Shown piece after piece: positions 11,752 to 23,809 of a DNA stretch of 64,000 nucleotides (within the stretch, counting starts at the first letter, position 1; every line of letters starts with the position of its first letter). The notes below the pieces were generated by a model. That model had not been told where the DNA came from, did not search any database, and saw only the letters and a program-made list of their open reading frames with translations. Position numbers and translations under genes: made by a program. The stretch is from Epiperipatus broadwayi. Lineage: Eukaryota > Onychophora > Udeonychophora > Euonychophora > Peripatidae. Location: NCBI GenBank assembly GCA_028023455.1, contig JAQFVV010006828.1, positions 1 through 64,000 on the forward strand, read 5' to 3'.

Positions 11752-12424
11752 CTTTTAACAACTTTTTTTTAAAAAACACATTCTTCATTTTTTTTAATTA
11801 TACTTGTGCTTATTTGGTGAAAAGAAAAAAACCTTATAATAATGTTGAGGTTGTTTTAATTTTTTTTCTCGAAGTAATATTAAGCAGAATATATATATTC
11901 TTAAAAACTTGGCTTTATATTAATATACAAAAATATAAAATTGAGTACCAAAATTTAATTATGCTATATACATGTATTTATATTATATTTCTGTATTTTA
12001 ATATATCATATAATATGTTATTTTATGACTATATTATTTTATATTAGTTTGAGATTACTATATATATAAAACATTATAAGCAATTATATATATATATATA
12101 TAATTGTAATGGTCTGAAATTTTAATAGACCACAAGTATAAAGAAATATAAAAAAAATGAGGATTGCATATAGATTTATAATAATAACTCACCATCAAAT
12201 GATTAATGAACTACATTGAGACTGAAAAATATAACTTTGGTCACAGAAGCCTATGATCATCATCATATGAGAATTCCCAGTGTGTTAATAAAAAACTAAG
12301 GTGACTATACAAAATGCATGCCTTATAAAAACTATGTAGTAACATAATATAAATGTAAATATGTTTCCATGCAACTGATCACATGTAGGTGCACCAAATG
12401 TAATGTAATTTTATAAGATGTCAA
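11752..12424. other. AT-rich interval with a TA palindrome
   Basis: AT-rich DNA. Around 12079-12108 a caatta(TA)ntaattg string forms a simple self-complementary TA hairpin. No gene is supported. The 77-codon frame at 11814-12047 has the make-up of random AT-rich DNA. Confidence 0.5.
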
Positions 12425-13755
12425 TAAAATATTTTTATTTTAAAAATTGGTACTTATGTAGTATACCTGTCAAAAGCTTACCATACATTTTTATTTTAAA
12501 TAACCCGTTTTCAGAGGCTTCCAATACCTGGTATAAACAATAGGGCTGACTCTAAGTTCTTGTATTCAATATTTACTTGTTTTTTATTTATTAAAATTGT
12601 AAATAAACACAAAAGTTCAATGGGTTGTAATTAAAATTTTTTTAAATGTAAATGCAGTAAAGAAAGTAAAACTTGATTAAGCAAACTATAACAAATGTGG
12701 TTATTCATGTTGATGGACAGAGATCATTTTTCATGCAGGCCTTACCTTATAATTTTAAAAATATTCTATTGCATTTTGTTCTATCAATGGAAGATTCTAA
12801 ATTTTAATCATACTCCCTGAAATGATAAAGCAAAAGAGGAATATTAAAAAATAATGATAATTTCAATTACCAAGTGTTTAGCCGTGTATTAATGTTTGCC
12901 ATGTGTTAACATTTAAATGTTATGTCATGAATGGCATTTATTTAAAAAATGTATTCAATTTTTTTACAATTAGTATTCAGTTTAAAATATATTTGTTAAT
13001 GTTTTTTAATGTTAATAAGCTACATATGTTTAAGAAAATAATTTTGAGAAAAAAAAAGTAAAACAAATACTTGACCATTTTTGAGAAAATAATTTCATGG
13101 GAAAAAAGTGTAAACAAATACTTCAACACTGAAAAGGGATTATTTAAAATACAATACCTATGTATTTTAAATTAAATGTTAATCTAAAAAAAATTGAATG
13201 TATTTTTAATGAATTCCATTTACATCAAATATTAACACATGGTAAACATGTAACACATGGTGAACACTTAATACATGGCTAAAATTATCATGATTTTTAT
13301 TACATTTCTTAACTAAAATTATCAGTATTTTTTAAGATTCTTTTCTTGCTTTATCACTTTAGGAAGTATGATTAAAATTTGGAATCTTCCACCGACAAAA
13401 CAAGATGTTGTGGAATATTTTCAAAATTCTGGGATAGAGCCCACCCAAAAAGTGATGTCTGTCTACTAATGTGAATAATCATGTTTGTTATAGTTTGCTT
13501 AATCATGTTTTACTTTTATTTTCTTTACTTTATTTACATTAAAAAATTTTAATTAGAATCTTTGGACTTCTGTGTTTCTTCATCTTTTTAATAAATAAAA
13601 TAAAAAGTAATTATTTAGAGTCAGTCATATTGTTTATACTATATGTTGGAAGCCTTTAAAATGGATTATTTAAAATAAAAATGAATGGCAAGCTTCTGAC
13701 AGGCATACTACATAAATATCAAAAAATTATTAAAATAAATTATTATTTAAATATA
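12425..13755. mobile_element. Large inverted repeat (foldback) with ~0.6-kb arms
   Basis: The left arm (~12425-12975) pairs with the reverse complement of the right arm (~13150-13755) in order across many blocks. Examples are gtagtatacctgtcaaaagc with its partner gcttctgacaggcatactac, ggcttccaa with ttggaagcc, attaagcaaactataacaaa with tttgttatagtttgcttaat, and tggaagattctaaattttaa with its complement near 13374-13393. Substitutions and indels are frequent, so the structure is old. The ~175-bp centre holds a small duplicated 'gagaaaa...caaatacttgac/caac' motif. No transposase frame is seen. A foldback DNA transposon or two inverted insertions of one unknown element would both explain it. Confidence 0.75.
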
Positions 13756-14859
13756 ACTTCTGTTCAATATTTATTCTTTTACAAATTTATAAAAGAAAGC
13801 TGCAAATATGTATATGTCAATACATTGGGTTATTTTCCACATTAGAAAGTCACACTTCTGTAAATAATATCATTTCTACATCTAATCACAATACATTGAC
13901 ATTGGGCAGTGTTGGAGTATCAGATTATAGTTCAAGATCCATAGATCATTATTTAATTCTGCCAATTTTGATAAGCAAACTTTTCATAAACTCTGAACAA
14001 TGAATCATTTAATTTTTTTTTACTACAAAAATAAAAAATCATGATTGTAAAATTTTCTGAAAAAAACTAAAATTAAAGCTGATAATAAATATAAAAAAAT
14101 AAGTAAATAATAATTTAGCTAAGTTTATGAAAACAAAAGTAAAGCTATCACATTGACTTATATAATTCAGCTACACATTTTCTTTATCTTATAATAGTTA
14201 ATTATTTAAAATTCAGTCTTAATAAGTCTATAATTATTGAGTGGATTACACATTCTTGACTACTAAGTTTTCCAAAAAGCTATAAGTGGGGACAAATGTT
14301 ACTAATATATGATATAAAATAAAAAATAACAATGTTTGAATTTGAAATTTTTGAACTGTCATAGATGTCTTCTAAAAAGATATTATAAAAAGTCATTTTC
14401 TAAGTTTAATCATAGAATTTATTTCTTCCATTTTATGTAAACATTTAAATGTTGATCTCTAGTTACCTGCTAAATAGCTGACAAGCAAACTTAAATAATA
14501 ATAAAATAATAATAATAAAAAATTTTCATAACAAAATATAGATTTTTTTTTTTTGTAAAAAGGAATTTTACTATTGTGTTTTAAAAAAATTCAAATATTT
14601 AAAAAGTATCTACTAGCAATTTTCAATTAATTTCATAAGGTTGAGCATTTACAACAAAGACATTTTTTATATTACTCTAAGAAATATTAAACATTGGATA
14701 TTGATTAAAATGATGAAAATAATACATGATACTAGGTAAAATGGTATTGCAATAAAAGATATAGTAGTAAATTTTGATCACATTTATTGTTTTCTATAAA
14801 ATGTTCTTTTTATAAGTTATCTGCATGAAATGATAACAATACAGAAAATTTTAATTTAG
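13756..14859. other. AT-rich interval, no feature recognised
   Basis: A/T-rich DNA with no frame or repeat that I can support. Confidence 0.5.
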
Positions 14860-14915
14860 CAGTTGAAGTTAGGAGATATAAAAGTTACAGTTGAAGTTAG
14901 GATATATAAAGGTTC
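14860..14915. repeat. 28-bp tandem duplication
   Basis: CAGTTGAAGTTAGGAGATAT and its continuation recur 28 bp downstream with few changes. There are two copies. Confidence 0.75.
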
Positions 14916-16199
14916 TGAAGAAGATTACTGCAGCAATTGAAACTATAAACTGTAAAAGAGGGTAGTAAATAAACATTGTGTAACAGTAGTAAAGTGCATG
15001 GATGATTTAGTATATGAATACAGAATTTGATGAAAAAGAAACAAGCTATAGATTAATATTTTTGAAATAAAAATGATCTGATTATTTAAAATAAGTCTCA
15101 AATGATATAAAATGATGCATAGCATTGATATTAAAAATATTTTAGCAATTAAATTCAGAAAAAATAGAATAATATAATTTGAAATAAAACACATGTAAAT
15201 GAATAAGTTAATGTACATTTGAATCTATGAAGTTAATATGATTGTTTTTATGAATATTTTTTTCAGAAAAGTAGATGAAATTACAGGTACTATTACATGA
15301 AAGTACTAAATAATACTAAAGATAATGAATAGAAAAAGATTAAAGTAATGTTTAATGATTTTTCAAAAATGAAAAAAAAAATATTAATAATAATGAAGAA
15401 GAAAAATAAACAATTATGTCTCAATTTGGCCAAATTATCAATACAGACAAAAGAATAATGCATGAAATTAAACATAAATTTAAACTTAGATAAAATATTT
15501 TAATTTGTGTACACACACCACACATATATACTGTATGGTATTGATTTTAACCCTACATTACAAATCCCAAAAGCTCAGAAGAAAAATGGGAGAATTTTTT
15601 TTCTCTATGCAACTAATTTTATTAGTTAAAGAGAACAATATATATGTCTTTAAATAGTTTGATAGTTATATTTAAGAATTAAAAATATTAAGCATATAGA
15701 AATAATTGTCTGTAGACATAAACTCCATGAGATATTATTTTTCTAAGTCTATTTATTAACTTTGTATGTTTAATGTATATCTAACAAATTATAATGTTCT
15801 TTCTTTGTTAACAATATTTTAATATTTTATCATTACTAATTTCTTCTATAACTTTGAGACTAATATATTAATAATCTGTAGCTTTCAAATTGATTAGATT
15901 ATTTTTGATGGGCAGGATTTACAGATATAAGTAGAGATAGGTATATGCATGTGTGTATGTACAAACATTAAGATTTTAAACATTTACAGATATATTAAAA
16001 GAGTTTTTAAATAATTTGTACTTTCTGTGTAAAAAAGTTGGTTTTCTTATATATTATTTAAGTCCAGTTTTTTTTATTTATTTGAAAGGGTTAATTAAAA
16101 AAGTTTCAGTCTAATGCCAAAGTTAAGAGAGAAATATGGGATCAATTTTAACTTAATCTCAATATGTGAAATTTGGGTGGATGAGAACAATGACTCATT
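14916..16199. other. AT-rich interval, no feature recognised
   Basis: The minus-strand frames of 60-91 codons here are rich in Ile, Phe, Leu and Tyr and look like AT-noise. No repeat relation was seen. Confidence 0.5.
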
Positions 16200-16500
16200 A
16201 ATAAGCTATTAAAATTACAGAGAGACATCAGATTGTTTAGACCACAGCTGCACTGATAAGGTATAATTTGTGGATAGCTGGATGTTTCAGTAACAAGATG
16301 TGTGTAATATCAAAAGACCAGCACACATATAGAGTCTGAAAAATAAGAGCAGCAGGAGAAAGGCAGCAAAGTCAGCAGAGCAGCAGCAGAGAAGAATAAG
16401 AGTTAGTATCCTCTTAGAAGCCATGCATTATTATTTTTATATTTGAAGGTTGCTACAAATAATGGTGAGATAAAGAAAAGATCTTTTGTTGGACAGTCAT
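16200..16500 (+). other. Less AT-rich interval, possible remnant of an LTR-type or other retroelement
   Basis: Base composition rises in G and C here, with a purine-rich AGCAGC-type tract at about 16350-16395. A string gaaggttgctacaaataatg (16445-16464) has the general look of a primer-binding-site region after an LTR, but I cannot match it to a particular tRNA. No paired LTR was found. The call is tentative. Confidence 0.2.
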
Positions 16501-16609
16501 TCCCAATGATTGATCCAAAAGAATTATATTGCACATCCTGAAGAGTTAAAATCTAAACTGGAAATAACAAATATCATTCTATGGCTGATTTCCAAAGAAA
16601 ACTGAACCC

Positions 16610-16780
16610 TGTTATTGTTTCAACTATGCTGTTGCTGAATTTAAATAAAATGCACAAAGTAAAAATGCTGAAAATTATATTAAAAGCAGAAGAATCTTGT
16701 TATTGCTTTATCTGTGCCTTGGTGAATTCAAATAAAAGCCCAAAGTAAAGATACTAAAATTTATATGAAAGGCAGAAATA
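16610..16780 (+). repeat. Diverged ~88-bp tandem duplication
   Basis: TGTTATTG(T/C)TT begins both copies (16610 and 16698/16699). Both continue in step through TGAATTnAAATAAAA, CAAAGTAAA and (G)GCAGAA. The two copies are adjacent. Confidence 0.7.
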
Positions 16781-18745
16781 CCCATTTCTCTATAAAAATG
16801 AAAAAACCACCACAGTGTTAAAATGATCTCTAAAGAAATACAATTTATGTCACAGCATCATTATCATCATCACAGTAAAACAGAAGAATTGCAAGTCCAA
16901 GCTGAAAATAGAACTTTGCCAGTAAACTGCTGTAATTATTGGGAAAAAAGTGTTAATCTGATTTTTTCAAACAGCTTATGGGATGTGTAAATTATGATGT
17001 TGGCTAATTTTTTTTACTGTTTGGTTTATTTGATTTTAAAACTGCTATTGTTTTGCTTTTGTGTCAAATTTTTGAAATGCTTTGGTTTAGGTCCTAAATT
17101 GTTTGATTACATTGGAAACGTAATATCTGTTTGTGAAATATTTTATGGTTTACAGTCAAAGCAAGTTAAAATTTACCAATATATACAGGTTTTATCATAA
17201 TGGTATTACAGTTAATATTATGAGAGAAAAAATCTTGAAGTACTGCTTTAATGATGGCTTTTTCTGTTCATAAATTTTGGGGTTAGAAGACTGTAAATCA
17301 GACATATAAGACTGAAAATATCATTATCAGTGATAAGAATATTTCTTTTAGAAATGCTTTTGCAAATACTATTATTATTTTATAAAAAGTCAATTGGCCT
17401 TTTGACCAGATTTTATAAAGTGTTGCTTTTTTAATGTCCATCTCTGCTTGCTATCATCACCCAATGATTTAATATGTTATCAACAATTTTCATATCTTTG
17501 AAAAACAAATATTGTCTATAAAAAGCACTGCTGGTTTTATTTAACTTGGAGTAAATTGCTTTTGATATCCTCAAGGGATAGATTATTTAGCACTTATTGT
17601 TGTGAGCTTATTCAAATTATAATAGAAAGAGGAAATTTAAATGATGCATGCAATTATATAACATATCAACTTTGATAAGCTTTTTTAAATTTCATCTTAG
17701 AACAGAATGACTTTCAACTATAATATGTGAATTCCAAGAATGATTATACTTAATTTACGTAACCTGTAGGGGGAATGATCCCATTATCATTATAATAGCA
17801 TATTAACCATCTGATATACTGTTTTGAACTATTATTGATCAAAAAAACATCATAAATTATCTCTGCTTGCTACCTACTGATTGAAATGTTCTTTCATGCA
17901 GTTGCATAGCATCTTAAAACAAATGTTCACTGTTAAATTCATTTATTTTCAAAGATGTAACTTTCTTACTACTTAATTGAATATCCTCAATGTCTATTAT
18001 GACAATTATATGCAGAAGATATAGAAAGATCTATAATAGGAGAATTAGGTAAGTTTTTATTGGGAGATTTGTAAATATTGAACATATAAAAGTTATTTAT
18101 CTGAGTCGTGATTGCAATTTTATTTAAACTATCTTTAATAGAAGTAAATTGCTTTAATAAGATTGTTTAAAACAAAGGAAGCTATACTATGTTTAAAATG
18201 CATTCTATCAAAATCTAAACAGAGATTTTAAGATTATGTCCATTATCAGAAAAATGACAAGTCCTCTAAAGTGTAACAACATATACGGTGTGCTGAATAT
18301 TACTTTATAATAGATTTCAATTTTTGATTTTGATATATCCTCAATTTAATATTAAGCTGAAATATTTTTTTTTTCTAAATGGAGAAAATATTACTCTGTA
18401 CAGATACATCTGGCACTTCCCTCTGTAATTTTGTTGCAGCTTTAGCCTTATTGTGTGTTTTTATAATTTGTTGTCTTTAATATCAAAAGTTCATCTAGAT
18501 AAAGTCTGATTATCATATGAAGATAATTTGTTTCACATAATAAATTGTAGAATAATCCCCAAGAAAACTGTTATTCAAGAAGGTATTTTAAATCAAAATA
18601 TTGTGAGATGCTTAAATCTTTAGAGCAACCTTTTTAAGCAAATTTAATATGAAATAATTATTTTTATCATAATACATGAAATGGCAAGCTTAAATTGTTT
18701 TCTAAAATTCTAATGCTAAATTAAAAAATTGCCTGTTAGATTTAA
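16781..18745. other. AT-rich interval with weakly repetitive phrases
   Basis: Short phrases recur at irregular spacing, for example TCTCTGCTTGCTA (~17442 and ~17861), AGTAAATTGCTTT (~17551 and ~18143) and 'atatCCTCAA' (~17568, ~17981 and ~18337). This hints at an old diverged tandem or dispersed duplication. No coding frame beyond noise is supported. Confidence 0.35.
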
Positions 18746-19040
18746 CTTTAAACTATCAAACATTACATGATTACCATTTATTAGGCAGCTGTTTTTCACA
18801 GAAGCAAAACTCTCCATACTGTAGCACCACTCAGTGCAAGCCAGAGTAATCAATGGATGTAGCAAGTCTAGGTACAGTGCTCTCATATTTAAAACTCATC
18901 ACTGATGAAATCCATAAGCTAGAAACTAGTCTGCGGATATTGGATGACTAGGCAATAGGGATTTTATGCACAGGCCTTCCTGCCTCAATTGATTACTCTG
19001 GCTTGCAATGACTGATGCTATTGTATGGAGAGCTTTACCT
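18746..19040 (+). mobile_element. Foldback element, relative of the 45-kb TTAA element (family F2)
   Basis: The left part (ttaaactatcaaacattaca, then tgattaccat) matches the terminal inverted repeat of the element at 45511-45899. Inside, the ~48-bp segment at 18809-18856 (TCTCCATACTGTAGCACCAC...) is the reverse complement of about 18988-19035 (...GATGCTATTGTATGGAGAG), making a hairpin of about 225 bp. The middle carries CTGATGAAATCCATAAGCTA and AGAAACTAGTCTG, also found at 45698-45732. The matching outer right end is missing. Confidence 0.65.
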
Positions 19041-20351
19041 CTGTGAGATTTAAATTTATTAAAACTATTTCTGGTTAAAGATGATTAGTGTTTTTCAAAT
19101 TACCAGTAGTAACTAATGCAGTATATATAGCAAGTATTTAACATATAGAATAAGCCACACAATTCCTGTTAATTTTTAAAAGAAAAATATTTCTAATCAA
19201 TTGGCAACCAATAGATAGCATGACAACAATGCTAAAAATTTATATAACACTACTTCTTCAAAAAAGAGGTTATTATTACATTCTATACAGAGAAAGATCA
19301 CTACTAATTAATACAAATTTGTTAGTAAGATTTCTGGAAAAGTGTCGTGTGCACGGAAAAATTCTGACTTCATCCCAGAGTAAGTCATTTTACATCCAAT
19401 AAACTAAGGCTATCAATAATATTATGTTTTGGTGTTAGAAATAAATATAATATATATAAACATTCTTTTAATCTGCCTTTTAAAATAAAATTATGCTTAA
19501 ATAAACATAAAAATAAAGCAATAAAATCAATTTGTAAGGCAATAATTTAAAAGAAGTTTAATTCAATACATTAAAATATAAAACAAAAGTATATTAATTC
19601 TTTAAATCTAACTTATGCACGTCCCCACCCTATTTTCCATGCATTATATTAATAGAATAACTTTGTCCAACATTGAATGAAAGTATATTTTATTACATTT
19701 TCTATTGTAAATTTTTTTTAAAAAAACATTACAATTCAGTCATTTGTAATTTAATATTTTTATAATTTTAATTAATTATATGATTAACAAAAGAGTTCTC
19801 AGAATTTATGTTTAAAAATATAGTTGAAAGATTAATGAAAAATATGAGTCATTTTAATGAAATTGCGCAGACAGATTTTACGGTTATGTTAACATGTAGA
19901 GAATCTCTCTGAGATATGACTTTTAAAGTCTCCCCTGCCACTGTTTCAGCCATAACTTTATTAAAGATTTTAAAAATATGTAAATGAATGCCCTATGTTT
20001 AGACAAACGTAGCTAACTTGTTTTTGCAAAGTGCTTTTTTAATTAACTTTGATAAGGATAACAAAACATTTTTTTTTTAAAAAAGTACTTGTAATAATTT
20101 TATCCAGATCACTTTAATAAAAAATAATAGATAACTAAGCATTTTATAGTAACTATCTGCTCTATTAACAACTCTTTTATAATTCTACATTTATTTTAGT
20201 TTTAGATCGGTAATTATATTACTGTGCACGGAAAAAAATATACAATCAGGCCAATGTTAATCTCTACTTATTGTATAAATAATATTTCTTCATAATCATA
20301 TCACCTCTAAGTTTTTAACTGTTTAAAGATATTGACATAAAGTAATCCATC
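19041..20351. other. AT-rich interval, one 14-mer repeated
   Basis: TGTGCACGGAAAAA occurs near 19348 and again near 20223 in the same orientation. This is notable only because G/C-bearing 14-mers are rare in this DNA. No gene is supported, and the 60-codon frame at 19220-19402 has no recognisable domain. Confidence 0.35.
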
Positions 20352-20455
20352 CAACTTATCACTTTTTTTTATGTGTGCCGGGAAGCGAACCCGGGCCAGC
20401 TGCTTGGAAGGCAACTATGCTAACCACTAAGCCACTAACGCTTGACAACTTATCA
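20352..20455 (-). mobile_element. Retroposed tRNA-Gly(UCC)-like unit with A-tail and 10-bp target-site duplication
   Basis: On the minus strand the unit starts (g)tcaagcg and continues as GCGTTAGTGGCTTAGTGGTT (D arm and A box), GCCTTCCAAGC (anticodon arm, anticodon TCC) and CCCGGGTTCGCTTCCCGG (T arm and B box). It then reads cacacat and A8. The perfect 10-mer CAACTTATCA at 20352-20361 and 20446-20455 flanks it, so it was inserted by retroposition. The 3' acceptor strand does not pair with the 5' strand, so it is not a working tRNA gene. The 70-codon plus frame that overlaps it is a chance frame. Confidence 0.85.
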
Positions 20456-21554
20456 TTTTCTTTCACCATAATCTTTACAAACATTGTAGATTTTTCTAAT
20501 AAATTAGATAATCTTATATTACAAACCAAATATGATCATTTTACCTCAATCATTCAAACTTCAAATGAAAGTTCAGGTGTAATCTGATCAATTAATAATT
20601 TATTTGTCTTTGTCATTACCTATGACATTTTTAAAAGTTTTTACCTGTAATTCCATTACTTTTCTTTTTCAAGCTAAAAAAGTCCTTAAATATGGCATGA
20701 ATTTAAAAAGATTGAGAATCACTGTGTAGATTATTAACTAAATATTATATAATAATTTTCAGTTATTATTAAATATTAAACTATATATTATATTTAAAAA
20801 TTAACTTATATATTATGTATTATATTTAAAGATTAAATTTAAGAATTCCATCTTTCTATTAAATTTATATACAATATGAATGCATGTATGTGTTTTATTA
20901 ATAAAATATCACATGAATTTCTCTGCTTACATTCAACATATGCTTTAAATAGTTTTTCTATTCTATTGCAGAGTTATTGCCATTTGTTATAATTTTAAGT
21001 AATGATTGGAGAACCCTAGTTTGTAATAATATTCTAATAACATCCTATATTTAGTTTGTGGTTCTGCTCTTCATCACTGAAAATTTTATTTTCCTATACT
21101 ATCAAGTTAAATACCTGAAATTCAATAATATTTTAAAGCTTTCAATCCAAGTCAATTTTTGTATAAAATTATAATACAAGACTAGTAATTACATAATTTA
21201 GCAGTCTCAGTTCTGTGTTAACTGTAGACATCTTTTATTCTTTTAGAATCTGATACACAACAAAATATTACATAATGTTTTTTGCTTACATTTAACATAT
21301 GTTTTATAGAAACAATTAATTGTTATCTTTGAAGTCACATGAACAATTTATTCCATCAGATGCTTTCTAGTCACCATTGATTAGTTAAGTTTATGACAGA
21401 GTACTAAAAAAGAGTAAAGGGAATTTGTCTAAATATATGTAAAATAATTTTTGATTTGTTAAATATTGATAACATTTGTTTCTTTATTAAAATACTATAA
21501 TTATTAATCAATGCATACTAAAAATACTCTGTTTGTAAGGTAAATTAATATATT
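20456..21554. other. AT-rich interval, no feature recognised
   Basis: A/T-rich DNA up to the boundary of the LTR-like repeat. No gene is supported. Confidence 0.5.
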
Positions 21555-22386
21555 ATAATGGATAAATAGACCCATACATAACTTTACTAGAAGGCATCAC
21601 TAGGTAATAAATCTAGACTTTTTTTCTAATAACCAATTGTAATTTAATATCCATAATTATTATAATAAAATACCAAAGAAAGAAGATAAGTTTTCTAGTA
21701 AAGTTACTATTTTAAACAAATATTGGGAAAATATAAATTACAAAATGAATATATTTCAATTAATAATAAACTTTAAAATAAATGACAAATTTACCCAGCA
21801 TGAGTTACATTTGGACACTTATTAATTTGACATGTCAATATTTTATATTTTATAATTCAAGTAATAGTCAGTAATAAAAGAAATAAGATAATTTATTATT
21901 AAACAAAATAATTTATTTAAAAAATAAAACATTTATGTCATTGTAATAGTTACTAATATCTAAATTAATACACAAATAGCAACAAACACATGTATGATCA
22001 ACAATCTGAGATAATAGCAAAACAGACCAAGCTATCTTTATCTCAATGCCTAGGACCACAGTAAGCTGTACACTGATAAAATTAAATAATGGGGGAAATG
22101 CTTCTTATATATAAGCTTAATTCTCTACTACAATATTCTAGGTAATGGCATAAAATTAACTATTCTGAAAATTTCATATATAAAATACTTAAATATAAAT
22201 TCTTCATTATTATCATATTATTTATAAAGATATAAATATTACTCATGCTTAAGAAAGTATTCCCTATAAAATTAAAATCATTAAAAAATGAGACCATAAA
22301 AATTTATAATTGAAACTAACAAATAATATCAAGCTAAACCTATCATTAATGTCTCAGTTGCCAAAACATACAATATCAGTTAAATC

Positions 22387-22428
<42 letters not shown>

Positions 22429-22465
22429 ATATTTTTAAATAATTATATATTAAATATTATGATTG

Positions 22466-22498
<33 letters not shown>

Positions 22499-22636
22499 CT
22501 ATTTAATCAATCATTATTTAAAATTATAAATATAATTAAATAACACAATTTATATATTTCATAATCTGTATTGAACTGTGACATCTATAAAATAAAAATA
22601 AGCTATCATTTATTAAATCTGAATTCTTTTTCAATA
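21555..22636 (-). repeat. LTR-like direct repeat, copy A (3' LTR)
   Basis: The start (tataatggataaatagaccc...ctttactagaaggcatcact) aligns with 26385-27314 and with the reverse complement of 30484-31438 over its length. It is longer than the other copies mainly because of TA arrays at 22390-22426 and 22473-22498. On the minus strand the sequence ends near ATTTATCCATTATA. Confidence 0.7.
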
Positions 22637-23809
22637 TTATATCACAAACATTTTGAAAATATTGCTTGCATATAGTTTTTATAATTACACACATAGTGTT
22701 CAAACCAATATTTAAAATTTTCCATTTAAAATAATAGCATAATATTTATATAAAAAGCAATTTACTATAAATAAAAAATATTTAATAAAGATTTATAAAT
22801 TGTTTTGTAATTTTAACTTATTTATCAGTAAAAAATGTTAATGTTATCCAAATTTAAGATAAAGTAGATGATTTTTGTTTCATAATTGCAGGCTTTTCAG
22901 TTAGGCCTAAATAGGGATATAGAAAAAAACATGATTTTGCAGCTGTTGATGATTATTAAGTAATTCTATTTATGATAAATGAAAACATGAAGAAGTAAAT
23001 TATCTATTTGAGTCTTGATTTCCAAATTCTTGGGATAAAAAATATTTATTTACTAGTTCATTTTGAGATTGTAAAATCCAATGATTCCCTTTTAAATTTC
23101 ATCAGTCTACAATCTTGTCCATGTGATCAAAACAGTTTTCTTGATAAGAAATCATTCTTGGCTACTTTCCAATAAAACAATAAATAAATCTACAGTCATT
23201 TTTAAAATTATTCAAAACTAATTGTCAAATCTTTGGAATTAATATTGTTAAATTAAACACTTGAATTTATTTTTATATTATTATTAAATAACTTTTTTTT
23301 TTATTTATAAGAAGTACATATAATGTCTTTCAAATAACAACAACAATAACTCAATATTCTAAAATATTAATGGGTCACACTTTTAAATTAATAAAATTTA
23401 TTTCTATACATTTGCTTAATTTATAAAGCAATGAAATATATTCCAAATGAATATTCTATTTCATTAACCCCTTTTTCACAAAAAGAAATTTTATTACATT
23501 TAACAATTATAATGTTTATTATTAAAAAATGAAAATGTTTTTCACTTTTTTATATAAATTATAAACTTTATTCAGAACTGAGTTAACATTTAACATCTTA
23601 TTGACCTTTAACTCAAATACATAACAATTAAACAAAATATTTACTTCTAATATTGAAAATATAAATGAACTAAATTTAGACATTCATAGATATTCAAAAA
23701 AAGCTATATAGGCTATCCAATTTTAATAAAAAATAAATAAATATTGGTGAGAAACTTTAGAATTTGGAGTTCTTTTAATCTCCCTAAAATTTTAACAATA
23801 TAAAGCACT

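Noticed and set aside
20372-20440. Functional tRNA-Gly gene
   Set aside because: The acceptor strands do not pair, and an A-tail and target duplication show that it is a retroposed copy.
20375-20587. 70-codon plus frame starting inside a tRNA-like unit
   Set aside because: Its N-terminal residues come from the reverse complement of a retroposed tRNA and the rest from flanking AT-rich DNA.
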